Shown: piece after piece, positions 10,193 through 21,531 of the stretch | Layout: each line of letters begins with the position of its first letter | How positions within the stretch are numbered: position 1 is the stretch's first letter | NCBI GenBank assembly: GCA_031769625.1 | Contig: JAUIMM010000015.1 | Coordinates: 24,423,001-24,487,000 of the forward strand | DNA length: 64,000 bases | Source: Taudactylus pleione | Taxonomy: Eukaryota > Chordata > Amphibia > Anura > Myobatrachidae | Direction of reading: 5' to 3' | Program-made: the position numbers and the translations under genes | The notes under the pieces: model-generated | The model's input: only the letters and a program-made list of their open reading frames with translations | The model's database searches: none | What the model was told of the DNA's origin: nothing

Positions 10193-11865
10193 TGCATCAT
10201 CAAAGCAGCAGCGACAAGCGTGCATCTATCTGTTAAAGGGTGGTGTAACCCTCAAAGTGCGCTCCACAAACAATAAAAAAATTCTTTTTTTTCTGTCTTT
10301 GTGAATTGTGTGGGCTGTAGCCGCACCTGCATCCTCAAAACAGCAGCGACAAGCGTGCATCTGTCTGTTAAAGGGTGGTGTAACCCTCAAAGTGCGCTCC
10401 ACAAACAATAAAAATATTCTTTTTTTTCTGTCTTTGTGAATTGTGTGGGCTGTAGCCGCACCTGCATCCTCAAAACAGCAGCGACAAGCGTGCGTCTGAC
10501 TGTTAAAGGGTGGTGTAACCCTCAAAGTGCGCTCCACAAACAATTAAAAAATTCTTTTTTTTTCTATCTTTGTGAAATGTGTGGGCTGTAGCCGCACCTG
10601 CATCCTTAAAGCAGCAGCGACAAGCGTGCGTCTGTCTGTTAAAGGGTGGTGTAACCCTCAAAGTGCGCTCCACAAACAATAAAAATATTCTTTTTTTTTC
10701 TGTCTTTGTGAATTGTGTGGGCTGTAGCCGCACTTGCATCCTCAAAGCAGCAGCGACAAGCGTACATCTGTCTGTTAAAGGGTGGTGTAACCCTCAAAGT
10801 GTGCTCCACAAACAATAAAAATATTCTTCTTTTTTTTCTGTCTTTGTGAAATGTGTGGGCTGTAGCCGCACCTGCATCCTTAAAGCAGCAGCGACAAGCG
10901 TGCGTCTGTCTGTTAAAGGGTAGTGTAACCCTCAAAGTGCGCTCCACAAACAATAAAAATATTCTTTTTTTTTCTGTCTTTGTGAATTGTGTGGGCTGTA
11001 GCCGCACTTGCATCCTCAAAGCAGCAGCGACAAGCGTACATCTTCTGTTAAAGGGTGGTGTAACCCTCAAAGTGTGCTCCACAAACAATAAAAATATTCT
11101 TCTTTTTTTTCTGTCTTTGTGAAATGTGTGGGCTGTAGCCGCACCTGCATCCTTAAAGCAGCAGTGACAAGCGTGCGTCTGACTGTTAAAGGGTGGAGTA
11201 ACCCTCAAAGTGCGCTTTACAAACAATAAAAATATTCTTCTTTTTTTTTCTGTCTTTGTGAATTGTGTGGGCTGTAGCCGCACTTGCATCCTCAAAGCAG
11301 CAGCGACAAGCGTGCGTCTGTCTGTTAAAAAGTGGTGTAACCCTCAAAGTGCTCCAAAAAATAAAAAATATTTTTTTTATGTGTTTGTGACTTGTGTGCG
11401 ATGTAGCCGCACGTGCAGCAACACAGTAGCAGCGTCAAGCTTGCGCCTGTATCATAAGTCAAGGGCCGGTTTGGACATCTGGTCCGAACTGAAGGACGTG
11501 CCAACAATTTCTGACAAGTCTACTGTCACTGCATATGATACTGTCCTCAAAGCAGCAGCAACAAGCGTGCGTCTGTCTGTTAAAGGGTGGTGTAACCCTC
11601 AAAGTGCGCTCCACAAACAATTAAAAAATTCTTATTTTTTTTTCTGTCTTTGTGAAATGTGTGGGCTGTAGCCGCACCTTGCATCCTTAAAGCAGCAGCA
11701 ACAAGCGTGCGTCTGTCTGTTAAAGGGTGGTGACACCCTCAAAGTGCGCTCCACAAACAATAAAAATATTCTTCTTTTTTTTTCTGTCTTTGTGAAATGT
11801 GTGGGCTGTAGCCGCACCTGCATCCTTAAAGCAGCAGCGACAAGCGTGCGTCTGTCTGTTAAAGG
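10193..11865 (+). repeat. About 135-bp diverged array within the transposase gene, copy C
   Basis: About ten units of about 135 bp lie here, each with TGTGTGGGCTGTAGCCGCAC, GCAGCGACAAGCGTGC and TTAAAGGGTGGTGTAACCCT. They are clearly related to the 157-bp units of the same element but lack about 20 bp (the GGCCGGCTGGCTTGACC part). One unit at about 11380-11470 is of the 157-bp type, and it leads straight into a 78-bp transposase fragment at 11467-11544, after which array units resume. Confidence 0.85.
11467..11544 (+). pseudogene. Transposase island between array units (copy C)
   Basis: Twenty-six codons match residues about 874-898 of the intact protein (LDIWSELKDVPTISDKSTVT). Array units abut it on both sides, so recombination within the array removed the sequence around it. 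Confidence 0.75.
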
Positions 11866-12256
11866 ATTACATCGGTGACAGCATCCAAGTAGGCATGTCA
11901 GACAGTACGTACCTGTACTGGCAGGAAAAAGAAGCAATTTGGAGGTCCCTGTACAAACTGGCTCTATTTTACCTGAGTTGCCCCCCCTCCAGTGTGTACT
12001 CCGAAAGAGTGTTTAGTGCAGCCGGGAACCTTGTCAGCAAAAGGCGTAGGAGGTTGCTTCCACAAAATGTGGAGAAGATGATGTTCATAAAATGAATTAT
12101 CAACTCTTCCAGGGAGACCAGCCTCCAGAACGTACAGAGGGACCTGTGGTTGTGGATTCCAGCGGGGACGAATTAATACTCTGTGAGGATGAGGATGTAC
12201 ACAACACTGAAGAGGGTGAGGAATCGGAGGATGAGGACGACATCTTGCCTCCGTAG
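11866..12256 (+). pseudogene. Transposase C-terminal dimerisation region (copy C)
   Basis: Matches about residues 907-1037 of the intact transposase. It includes the hAT dimerisation signature (YLYWQEKEAIW, then SVYSERVFSAAGNLVS) and the acidic tail ending in DEDDILPP before TAG. One frame change near 12094 separates the dimerisation block from the tail. No start or catalytic domain is connected to it. Confidence 0.8.
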
Positions 12257-12891
12257 AGCCAGTTTGTGCAGGGACAGATTAATTGCCAGCTTGTTTTGTG
12301 GGGGCCCAAACGAACCAATCATTTCAGCCACAGTCGTGTGGCAGACCCTGGCGCTGAAATGTTTGGTTTGTTAAACTGTGCATGTCCTGTTTATACAACA
12401 TAAGGGAGGGTGGGAGGACAATTCCATCTTGCACCTCTTTTTTTTCTTTGAATTATGTACTGTTTGGGGCCTAGTTTTTCAAACTGCAATCCTGTCTGCC
12501 ACTGCAGTGTCACTCCTAGATGGACCACGTGTTTGTGCCGCCCACTCGTATCTCTTAGCATAGTCATCCAGCTACCTCGGTGCAACCTTTTGGATATAAA
12601 AACACTATTGTGAGGTGTGAGGTGTTCAGAATAGACTGGAAATGAGTGGAAATTAAGGTTATTGAGGTTAATAATAGCATAGGAGCAGAAAAACACACAA
12701 ATTCTGTGATTTTAGCTGTTTTTATGCTTTTTTTAAAAAAAATACAGATCCAAAACACAAAACCCAGAACCCAAAACACGGAAGGGTGGTTTTGGCAAAA
12801 CCAATCCAGATCCAAAACATGAAGAAAGATCCAGATCCAAAACCAAAACACAAAACACGAAAAGTGGTCGGTGCACACCCCTAGTAGAAAT

Positions 12892-13886
12892 ACAGTCTAT
12901 TGGTGCAGCAATGCTCAACTTATACTGTATATGGTTAAATCTGTCCTTCGTATCGATAATGGATGGTCACACTTGCAGACATTTATGCACAGGTGCACGT
13001 CATTCCAATACTTTACACAAATCCCCTATTCTTCCCTCTGATTAATTCCCTTTCTTCCTGACTTCCCTTCAGACAATTCATATACCATTCTTTTTGTTGA
13101 CCACACTATTCGGTGTCTCTCTCACACTCACACCATATAAGGTACTTCTAATACCAACTGTTTCAAATGAGCTCACCACTGTGCCTACAGTAGGTCCTGT
13201 TTGACCTAACAGTTGGCCATTCTCTAAGAATAAACATGAACAAAATACTGCATGGTACATTTGCATGTATAAATTAACTTATTAAACTTATGGTTACACA
13301 AACTATGTTGATAGAATACCATATAGAAATATGGTATTTAGATGATTGTACACCTAGATGTTGTGTTACTGTCTGTATTGGCAATATTATATTTATGAGG
13401 CATTTAATTACCTATTCATTAAAGATTTTCATAAGATTGAAATAATCATTACATCAGTAAATATGCTTTTGTCTATGTTTTTCATTACATGGTACAGTAT
13501 AACCAGGCCCAACACAAGCCCTTAGGACATCTCTTACCTGTTAGAAGTGGTAGGAGGTATGGGTAGTGTCCTGTGTTCTTCAGACTGGGAATGTAGTGCT
13601 TAGTTGTGACACTATGTGTCTAGGGGACCTGGACTGTAAGGAATCCACCCCATGTCATGACTAGACCTACACCTGCATGCATTGTCGCTATGTGTTGGAG
13701 CACACCACAGCCACAGAGACTGGGACAGAGCTTAGCTGCCTCATCTCTGGTGGTAAAAGCCATAAGTACCAGGGCCCACACCCTGGCTCAGAGTAAATGC
13801 TGGATCAATATTGGGCCACTTATACTTAAGATCTGTCAATTGATAGAGAGTTACATATATTACTTCATTTGTGACAATTTTTCATA
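12892..13886. other. Unique spacer between hAT copies C and D
   Basis: No terminal repeat or recognised protein. It ends in GTTATCAC (13887-13894), the left duplication of copy D. Confidence 0.4.
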
Positions 13887-14845
13887 GTTATCACTAGAGA
13901 TGTGCACCGACCCCCGTGTTTCGGTTTTGGTTTTGGATCTGGATCCCCCTTGGTTTTGGATCTGGATTGGTTTTGCCAAAACCTCACCTCTGTGTTTTGT
14001 TTTCGTGTTTTGGTTTTGGATCTGGATTTTTTCTTAAAAAATAAAAAAAACAACTAAAAACACATAAAATGTGCCTTTTTTATTTCCTACAGTATTAATA
14101 ACTTCAATAACATTTATTTCCCCTCATTTCCAATCAATTTCGGTTACCTCACCGCTCACAATATTGATTTTTTTCATCTAGTTAAAGGGCCAAAAGGTTG
14201 CATCCAGCTTGCTGGCTCAAAACTGATTGATATAATTATTAATAGAGTTGAGGACTGTGCAAAGATGACGGTTGGGATTAGGGATGTGCGCCGACCTCCG
14301 TGTTTTGGGTTAGTTTTGGATCTGGATCTCCCCTGGTTTTGGATCTGAATCTGGTTTTGGATTTTTTTCCTTGGTGTTTTGCTTTTAGGTTTTGGTTTTG
14401 GATCTGTATTTATTCCGAAAAATTATATAAACAGCTAAAACCACATAATTTGGGCCTGTTTTTGTTCCTGCAGTATTATTAACCTTAATAACAATCATTT
14501 TCAGGCATTTCTAGGCATTTTTAACCACCTCACAGCTCACAATATTGATATCACTGTTTTTCACCAATACAGGCCAAAGGCTGCAGCGAGCTGGCGGGCC
14601 AAAGTAAGCAACAGAGCAGCAGCACTAATGCACAGCAGTTTAAAAAAATAAAGGACATCTATTAAACATTTCCACACAGCAGTGGCAGACAGGATGGCAG
14701 TTTAATAAACTATAATAATGTCAGTTGGCAATGCCCCAAATTATGCTAAATGTAAAGGAAAGAGGTGCAAGATGGAATTGTCCCTCCCACCCACTCTTAT
14801 GTGGGTTATTAAAAAGGGCATGTACAATTTAACAAACCAAACACT

Positions 14846-16492
14846 TTAGCCACTAGGACTGATGCTTTTGTGGCTGAACTCCATGGTTTGTTTGGGCCCC
14901 ACAAAACATTTTTTGAAAGGACTACCTTCAATTATTAAGGAGGAGGTTGATGATGAGGGTGTTGGTGGTAGAGATTGCATGTGCTGGTCCAAACTGCTGG
15001 TAGCTGATACTGGACTACTTGTTAGTAATTTACAAATTATAATTTTGTTAAACAAATTGCATGAACTCACTGCAAATGATGTAACAGGGAGGAGGTGCCT
15101 AGATGGTTAAAGTCCTTCCTCTGCTAACTTTGGCTTTACAAATGGAACAGATGCCTTCACAACTGTTGTCAGAATTTAGATTAAAATAATTCCACACCCA
15201 AGACGTTGCTTTTCTGACTTTCTTTTTATCATTAGCAAGAACTGCTGCCACTGGTGGCTGATTTACGCAAACCACATCCTTATTATCAACATCCACATTA
15301 GCATCAGATAGGACACAAATTTCCCCCTCATCCTCCTTTTGCACTTCCTTCACACTATCATCCTCAGTTTTTATTATTTCACCATCTAATACTAGCACAG
15401 CCGTCATGGCATCAGTGATCCGCTGTGAAACTGGGTGACAGCTGTTATACTTACTTCCTCTATCAAAGGACTGTTTAATAGTCAATTGAATTTTTAAATT
15501 ACTTCCAATCACTAATGAGGATGTTGATGATGATGCAGGTGTTGGTGTTGGAGATCGAAGGCACTTGGATCCCACAGAGAGGGAGCAGGTAGGTGACACT
15601 GGACTTGTTACGTTTTGAGTTTTGGAACTTGACGACATACACTTTGATATTTGATGAATGCGCTCCAAGTGACATAACAAGGAGGAGGTTTCTAGGTGAT
15701 TTAGGTCCCTCAATCTACTCACTCTTGCTTTGCAATGGTTACATATGGCTTAACAACTGTTGTCCGGATTGGGGTGGAAATAAGACGAGAGAAGTGGATT
15801 TTTTTGTCTTTTGCCCCGGCATGACAACAATGGGCTTTGGATTTTTCAATCCATGGGCAACAACTGTTGCCTTACTTACACAAAGGACATCCTCAGCATC
15901 AACATCCTCATCACCAACTTTGTCATCATCAATATCATCATCATCCTTAGCACCTTCAACTACCAAAATATCCTCCTCCTCCATGTACAATACCACAGAA
16001 GCATCCTCACTGACTACGTCTGCAAGATGTTGACTGCCCTTCCCCACATTTACAGAGGGCACACAAATGTTGGAACTTGGAGGATCCTCCAGTACACTAG
16101 TATTTAGGTCTGGCTCACACATGGCAACCACAGACACACTTGCACTCTCCTCTGGGATTTGTGATTTAGATATCTCAGGGAACACAGTTGTTTTTTAAGA
16201 AAGGGCTATCAGAACCAGCAGTCTTCCTAAAGAAAGGCCAAGGCCTTATCCTTTCCTTGCCACTTTGTGTAGTGAAGGGCATATTGCCAATTTTTTGTTT
16301 GTCTAAAGGCAAATTTCCTTTAATTTTTGTTTTCATAACTTCAGTACCAGTAGCTTTACTATATCGATGGCATGACTTAAGCCCTGGGGCATGGGCCTTC
16401 ATAGAGGATAAGGATGTTGATGGCCTTGCACTGCTGGCGGCAGCTACATATGGTTCTTGGCCTTGCTCTCCTGTCATGTGACAGCCCTCCAT
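14846..16492 (-). pseudogene. Chimeric transposase remnant with two BED-finger segments (copy E)
   Basis: Read on the minus strand, the N-terminal part runs from about 16490 to 15739 (GNMPFTTQSGKERIRP, then VVMPGQKTKKSTSLV). The finger follows, frameshifted, to 15650 with HLERIHQ. Codons to about 15390 match the linker and the KQSFDRGSKYNSCHPVSQR block. At ITDAMTAVLVLD the sequence jumps back to a second acidic linker and a second finger (VWNYFNLNSDNSCEGICSIC) ending near 15110. The catalytic core is absent and the sequence then joins the 3' end. Not functional. Confidence 0.75.
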
Positions 16493-16539
16493 ATTTTCTG
16501 CAGTCTTGAAGCAGTGTCACAAGCACCAATAGTGTAGAC

Positions 16540-17110
16540 AAGGTGCGGTTACAAAATTCACTCACATGCAGTTGTGCACACACACAAAAATATTTGACAA
16601 AAAAAAGACAATTGATCTTTATTTTTTTCAGCTCCAGAACTTGAGCCCAGAGCACCGATTGATCACAAATGGAGTTGGGCAGCACTAGGTTGCAACTTGT
16701 GTTGCTGGCTGGATCTTGTGCGGTTAAGCCTGACACACACGCACGTACACACACACACACAGAGACAGTAAAAGATAAAAATAAAGACAAATAATTTTTT
16801 TATTTTATAAGCACCAGAACTTGAGCCCAGAGCACCGATTGATCACGACTGGAGTTGGGCAGCACTAGGTTGCAACTTGCGTTGCTGGCTGGATCTTGCG
16901 CGGTTAAGCCTAACATGCACGCACACACTCAGACAGTAAAAGATCAAAAAAAAGACAATGATTTCTATTTTTTTTCAGCTCCAGAACTTGAGCCTAGAGC
17001 ACCGATTGATCATGACTGGAGTCGGGCAGTACTAGGTTGCAACTTGCGTTGCTGGCTGGATCTTGTGCGGTTAAGCCTAACACACACACAGAAAAATATT
17101 ACACAAAAAG
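16540..17110 (-). repeat. About 165-bp subterminal tandem array of copy E
   Basis: About four units carry CTCCAGAACTTGAGCCCAG, GGGCAGCACTAGGTTGCAAC and a CA-rich run (ACACACAC). They match the array at 17820-18470 in copy D, and both lie next to the leader. The units are not obviously alignable with the 58-bp or 160-bp units of other copies along their full length. Confidence 0.8.
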
Positions 17111-17819
17111 ACACTATTATTGTTTTGTTTCTTTTGACTATTTTTTTTTGTTGAGTCCAGAACTTGGGCCCAGATGGACGCAGCAGAGCCCAGATGTATT
17201 CTGCACCAGCGCAGTTGGACATCGCAGACAGCACAGCCCAGTATGGATCAGAAGCACCAGCCCAGGACACAGCAGACAGCACAGCACTACCAGCCCAGGA
17301 CACAGCAGACAGCACAACACCAAACAACACCAGCAACTCTCCCAGCCCTACACTACCCACCCTCCCTGTTAAGTCTCCACAGCCAGAGTGAAGTGGCATC
17401 TGCCATGTGGTCCCTATATACATTGATCATAGAGCTGTAAGCTCGCGAACATGCGAGATTTCCGACTCTATGGTTTTGCATCGGTTTTGAGATCCAAGTC
17501 AGACGGGAAACCCCGAGCCTGCTTGGATCCAACTCGGATCTGCTAAATTTGGGTGGGTTCTGATCTCTGAAATCCGAACCAGCTCATCTCTATTTGGGAT
17601 ACCCTGGAGGATTGAAGGCATGGGCCTTAATAGAGGACAAGGAAGTTGATGGCCTTGCACTATCATCATGACTGCTGGCGGCAACTACAACATGTTGTTC
17701 TTGGCATTGCTCTCCTGTCATGTGACAGCCCTCCATATTTTCTGCGGTCTTGAAGCAGTGTCACAAGCACCAATAGTGTAGTCAAGGCGCAGTTACAAGA
17801 TTTACACACATGCAGTCGT

Positions 17820-18470
17820 GTGCACACAGAAAAAAATATACAAAAGACACTACTTTTTTGGGGGGGTCCAGAGCTTGGGCCCAGAGCACAGATTGGAGTC
17901 GGGCAGCACTAGGTTGCGTTGCTATATCTTGTGTGGCTAAGCCTAACACACACACACACAGAAAATTAGTAGACAAAAGACACAAATTTTTTTTAGTTTT
18001 TTTTCGGGTCCAGAACTTGGGCCCAGAGCACAGATTGATGACGACTGGAGTCGGGCAGCATTAGGTTGCGTTGCCAACTTGCTAGATCTTGTGCTGCTAA
18101 GCCTAACACGCACAGACAATTAGACAAAAAAAGACAATTAATTTTTATTTTTTTTCAGCTCCAGAACATGGGCCCAGAGCCCAGATTGATGACGACTGGA
18201 GTCGGGCAGCACTTGCTAGATCTTGTGCGGCTAAGCCTAACACGCATACTCACACACACACAGACAAAGACAAAAAAATTAAATTTATTTGTAGTTTTTT
18301 TCAGCTCCAGAACTTGGGCCCAGAGCACCGAATGATGACGTCTAGAGTCGGGCAGCACTAGGTTGCAACTTGCGTTGCTGGCTGGATCTTGTGTGGTTAA
18401 GCCTAACACGCACACACACACAGAAAAGTATTACACAAATAGACACTTTTATTGTTTTTTTTATTGACTA
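17820..18470 (-). repeat. About 165-bp subterminal tandem array of copy D
   Basis: About four units of the same type as in copy E, with AGCTCCAGAAC, TTGGGCCCAGAGC, GTCGGGCAGCA and CA runs. The Tc1 element is inserted at the end of the last unit. Confidence 0.8.
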
Positions 18471-18474
18471 TATA

Positions 18475-20110
18475 CAGTCAGGTCCATAAATATTGGGACA
18501 TTGACAGAATTTTCAGATTTTGGCCTCTATTCACCACCACAATGGCTTTAAAATGAAACAAACAAGATGTGATTTAACTGCAGACTTTCAGATTTAATTT
18601 GAGGGTAATTACATCCAAATCAGGTGAACGGTGTAGAAATTACAACGATTTCTATATGTGCCTCCCACTTTTTAAGGGGCCAAAAGTAATGGGACAAACT
18701 AAACAATCCTAAATCTAACTTTCACTTTTTAATACTTTGTTGCAAATCCTTTGCAGGCAATTACAGCCTGAAGTCTGGAACGTATAGACATCACCAGACG
18801 CTGGGTTTCATCCCTGCTGAAGCTCTGCCAGGCCACTACTGCAAATGTCTTCAGTTCCTGCTTGTTCATGGGGCATTTTCCCTTCAGTTTTGTCTTCATC
18901 AAGTGAAATGCATGCTCAATCGTATTCAGGTCAGGGGATTGACTTGGCCATTGCATAACATTCCACTTTTTAGCCTTAAAAGACTCTTTGTTTGCTTTTG
19001 CAGTATGCTTCGGGTCATTGTCCATCTGCACTGTGAAGCGCCGTCCAATGAGTTCTGAAGCATTTGACTGAATATGAGCATATAATATTGCCCGAAACAC
19101 TTCAGAATTCATTCTGCTGCTTTTGTCAGCAGTCATATCATCAATAAATACAAGGGAACCAGTTCCATTGGCAGCCATACATGCCCACGCCATGACACTA
19201 CCACCACCATGCTTCACTGATGAGGTGGTATGTTTTGGATCATGAGCAGTTCCTTTCCTTCTCTTCCCATCACTCTGGTACAAGTTGATCTCAGTCTCAT
19301 CTGTCCATAGGCTGTTGTTCCAGAACTGTAATGGCTTTTTTAGATGTTGTTTGGCAAACTCTAATCTGGTCTTCCTGTTTTTGTGGCTCACCAATGGTTT
19401 GCATCTTGTGGTGAACCCTCTATATTCACTCTTGTGAAGTCTTCTCTTGATTGTTGACTTTGACACATATACATCTACCTCCTGGAGAGTGTTCTTGATT
19501 TGGCCAACTGTTGTGAAGGGGTTTTTCTTCACCAGGGAAATAATTCTTTAGTCATCCACCACAGTTGTTTTCCGTGGTCTTCCGGGTCTTTTGGTGTTGC
19601 TGAGCTCTCCGATGCGTTCTTTCTTTTTAAGAATGTTCCAAACAGTTGATTTGGCAACACCTAATGTTTTTGCTATCTCTCTGATGGGTTTGTTTTGATT
19701 TTTCAGCCTAATGATGGCTTGCTTCACTGATAGTGACAGCTCTTTGGATCTCATATTGAGAGTTGATAGCATCTGATTCCAAATGCAAATGTCACACGTA
19801 GAATCAACTCCAGACCTTTTACCTGCTTAATTGATAATGAAATAATGAGGGAATAGCTCACACCTGTCCATGAAATAGCTTTTGAGTTGATAGTCCCATT
19901 GCTTTTGGTCCCTTAAAAACTGGGAGGCACATATTGAAACTGTTGTAATTCCTACACCGTTCACCCGATTTGGATGTAATTACCCTCAAATTAAATCTGA
20001 AAGTCTGCAGTTAAAGCACATCTTGTTTGTTTCATTTCAAAACCATTGTGGTGGTGAATAGAGGCCAAAATCTGAAAATTCTGTCAATGTCCCAATATTT
20101 ATGGACCCGA

Positions 20111-20113
<3 letters not shown>
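18475..20113 (-). mobile_element. Tc1-like DNA transposon, 1.64 kb
   Basis: Starts CAGTCAGGTCCATAAATATT and ends with the near-complement, finishing CCCGACTG. TA lies on both sides (18473-18474, 20114-20115). The terminal inverted repeats are about 200 bp or more: the outer 60 bp are nearly identical, and the inner AATTACATCCAAATC block is also mirrored. It encodes a minus-strand transposase interrupted once. It inserted into copy D beside what is now a TA repeat. Confidence 0.92.
18729..19772 (-). pseudogene. Tc1-like transposase with a single premature stop
   Basis: Start is the ATG at 19772; the terminal stop is at 18729. The N-terminal 74 codons hold a paired-like helix-turn-helix (LSVKQAIIRLKNQNKPIREI) followed by the GRPRKT hook typical of Tc1 proteins. 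An in-frame TAA at 19548-19550 interrupts the frame, and the same frame resumes immediately for about 270 codons. The DDE residues are present: WTDET, DNDPKH and, exactly 34 residues after that first D, the E of NTIEHAF (DD34E). Also present is GGGSVMAWAC. Total length would be about 347 residues, normal for Tc1. One nonsense change is the only defect I saw, so decay is recent. Readthrough or a sequencing error cannot be excluded. Confidence 0.9.
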
Positions 20114-20149
<36 letters not shown>

Positions 20150-20167
20150 GTATATATATATATATAT
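20114..20167. repeat. TA dinucleotide microsatellite beside the Tc1 element
   Basis: An almost pure TA run with one ATGTA interruption, starting at the TA target duplication of the Tc1 element. It probably expanded from the insertion site. Confidence 0.85.
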
Positions 20168-20604
20168 TTTAGTCCAGAACTTGGGCAGAGATGGACGCAG
20201 CACCAGGCCAGATATATCTGCGCCAGCCCAGATGGACACAGCAGACAGCACAGCACCAGACCAGAATGGATCAGCAGCACCAGCCCAGGATACTGCAGAC
20301 AGCGCACAGCACACAAGCAGGAGCACGAGCACCAGCACCTCTCCCAGCCCTACACTATCCAACCTCCCTGTTCACTCTCCACAGCTGGAGTGAAATGGCG
20401 TCTGCCGTGTGGTCCCTATATACTACATTGATCATAGAGACGTAAGCTCGCGAACTGCGAGATTTCTGACTCTATGGTTTTACCTCAGTTTTGAGATCCG
20501 AGTCAGGTGGGAAACCCCAAGCCTGCTTGGATCCGACTCGGATCTGCTAAATTCGGGTGGGTTCAGATCTCTTAGATCCGAACCCGCTCATCTCTAGTTA
20601 TCAC

Positions 20605-20975
20605 CCATCTTGTACAGATATTTATCAGCATATTATGGTGGTATTTGGAGTGTGCGATCTGAGGCAGTACAGCAATGGAGCACTTCTGACTGTGATCTGT
20701 CAGCCCAAAGCTATCAATTATATATTTATAGGCCTGTACTTTTTCCTCACTAGAAGTTGCTTGTCCTCAGCATGCTACAGTATAAGCTTGCACAAGAAAA
20801 GGTTCTAGCTGTTGATTTGATGTTGAACACAGGTGGATTTATGAGTCAGAATTTACTGTATTAAGTAGCATTGATTGCATAGCACAGAGGTTCCCAAACT
20901 ATGCCATTAGAGTCCACGTTTTAAGGTTATCCATGTTAGTCCATATGGTTAAATCAAATTGACTGAGGTGCTCAT
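20605..20975. other. Unique spacer right of copy D
   Basis: No terminal repeats or recognised coding sequence. Confidence 0.4.
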
Positions 20976-20978
20976 TAA

Positions 20979-21528
20979 GGGCCTGATTCAGCAAGGAATG
21001 GACGGATTGAGACGCTCACAATCGGTTGATTACTTTGCATTGCACATGCGTATGCATCGCAGTGTGCAAACTAGCTATTGCGATGGGAGCTGCGTTCGCA
21101 GAGACTACGCAGACCCATAGCATAGTGATGGACAGGAACTGCAGTTTGTGGGTAGTGACGGGGGGTCTTCGGGCAAACGCAGACGTGCCTGTGTGTTTGG
21201 ACAGCATTTCAGGGGCATGCATATTTAAGCCCTTGCGGCGGAGGACATAGCCTGAGGTCTATTTGCACACAGGAAGTCTTGCTATGTCTGCAGGAGGGTC
21301 AGGTCAACCACTATTGTGCATATGGGTCCGATTGTTCTTGATGTTACCGATGTTTCCGCTGTCTTGCCAGGTATAGAGGATGCAAGTAAAGGGAAGTGGG
21401 TGGTATTATGTAGTGCTAGGCATCTGCTTATTCTGCTGCGATTGCTGTGCGTATGCATTCATTAGCATATTTTTGCAGCGGCCGATTGCGTGCATCTGCA
21501 TCCGTGCATTCCTTGCTGAATAAGGCCC
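20979..21528. mobile_element. PIF/Harbinger-like MITE, GGGCCTGATTCAGC ends, TAA duplication
   Basis: GGGCCTGATTCAGCAAGGAA at the left pairs with TTCCTTGCTGAATAAGGCCC at the right. TAA flanks it at 20976-20978 and 21529-21531. Internal ATGCATxxGCAGTGTGC segments are also mirrored. No transposase frame is present. Ends match the MITE at 59431. Confidence 0.8.
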
Positions 21529-21531
21529 TAA

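Larger units (their letters stand above)
8325..12883 (+). mobile_element. hAT element copy C, array-invaded derivative with perfect target duplication
   Basis: Begins TAGGGGTGAGCGGGTTCGG and ends GTGCACACCCCTA. GTAGAAAT flanks it at 8317-8324 and 12884-12891. Its ends, leader and first array closely match the intact copy at 49160-56993, read in the opposite orientation. The transposase has been reduced to islands: N-terminus joined to about residues 385-466 at 9862-10192, about 24 residues at 11467-11544, and the C-terminal dimerisation region at 11866-12256. The spaces between are filled with diverged array units. Unable to code for transposase, but both ends remain intact. Confidence 0.92.
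14279..17592 (-). mobile_element. hAT element copy E, nested in copy D
   Basis: Begins TAGGGATGTGCGCCG and ends CAGCTCATCTCTA. The flanks GTTGGGAT (14271-14278) and TTTGGGAT (17593-17600) agree at 7 of 8 positions. In minus orientation it has a leader with a TATATAGGG box (about 17409-17417), a 165-bp array (about 16540-17110), a scrambled transposase and the 3' end. It inserted into its relative D, so it is the younger of the two at this site. Confidence 0.85.
13895..20596 (-). mobile_element. hAT element copy D with nested hAT copy E and Tc1 element
   Basis: Begins TAGAGATGTGCACCG at the left and ends GCTCATCTCTA at the right, with GTTATCAC on both sides (13887-13894 and 20597-20604). Orientation is minus: the left end has the GTGTTTTGG-type 3' end, and the right end has the palindrome and leader. 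Its own sequence is 13895-14278, 17601-18474 and 20114-20596. It keeps about 50 codons of transposase start near 17601-17740, a 165-bp array (17820-18470) and a TATA-bearing leader. Copy E and a Tc1 element are later insertions. Confidence 0.9.

Noticed and set aside
10193..11865. Long minus-strand frame (218 codons) in copy C
   Set aside because: It consists of 135-bp array units (a multiple of three), antisense to the transposase islands.
16720..18430. CA-rich stretches as stand-alone microsatellites
   Set aside because: They recur at fixed places within 165-bp array units, so they are part of that repeat.
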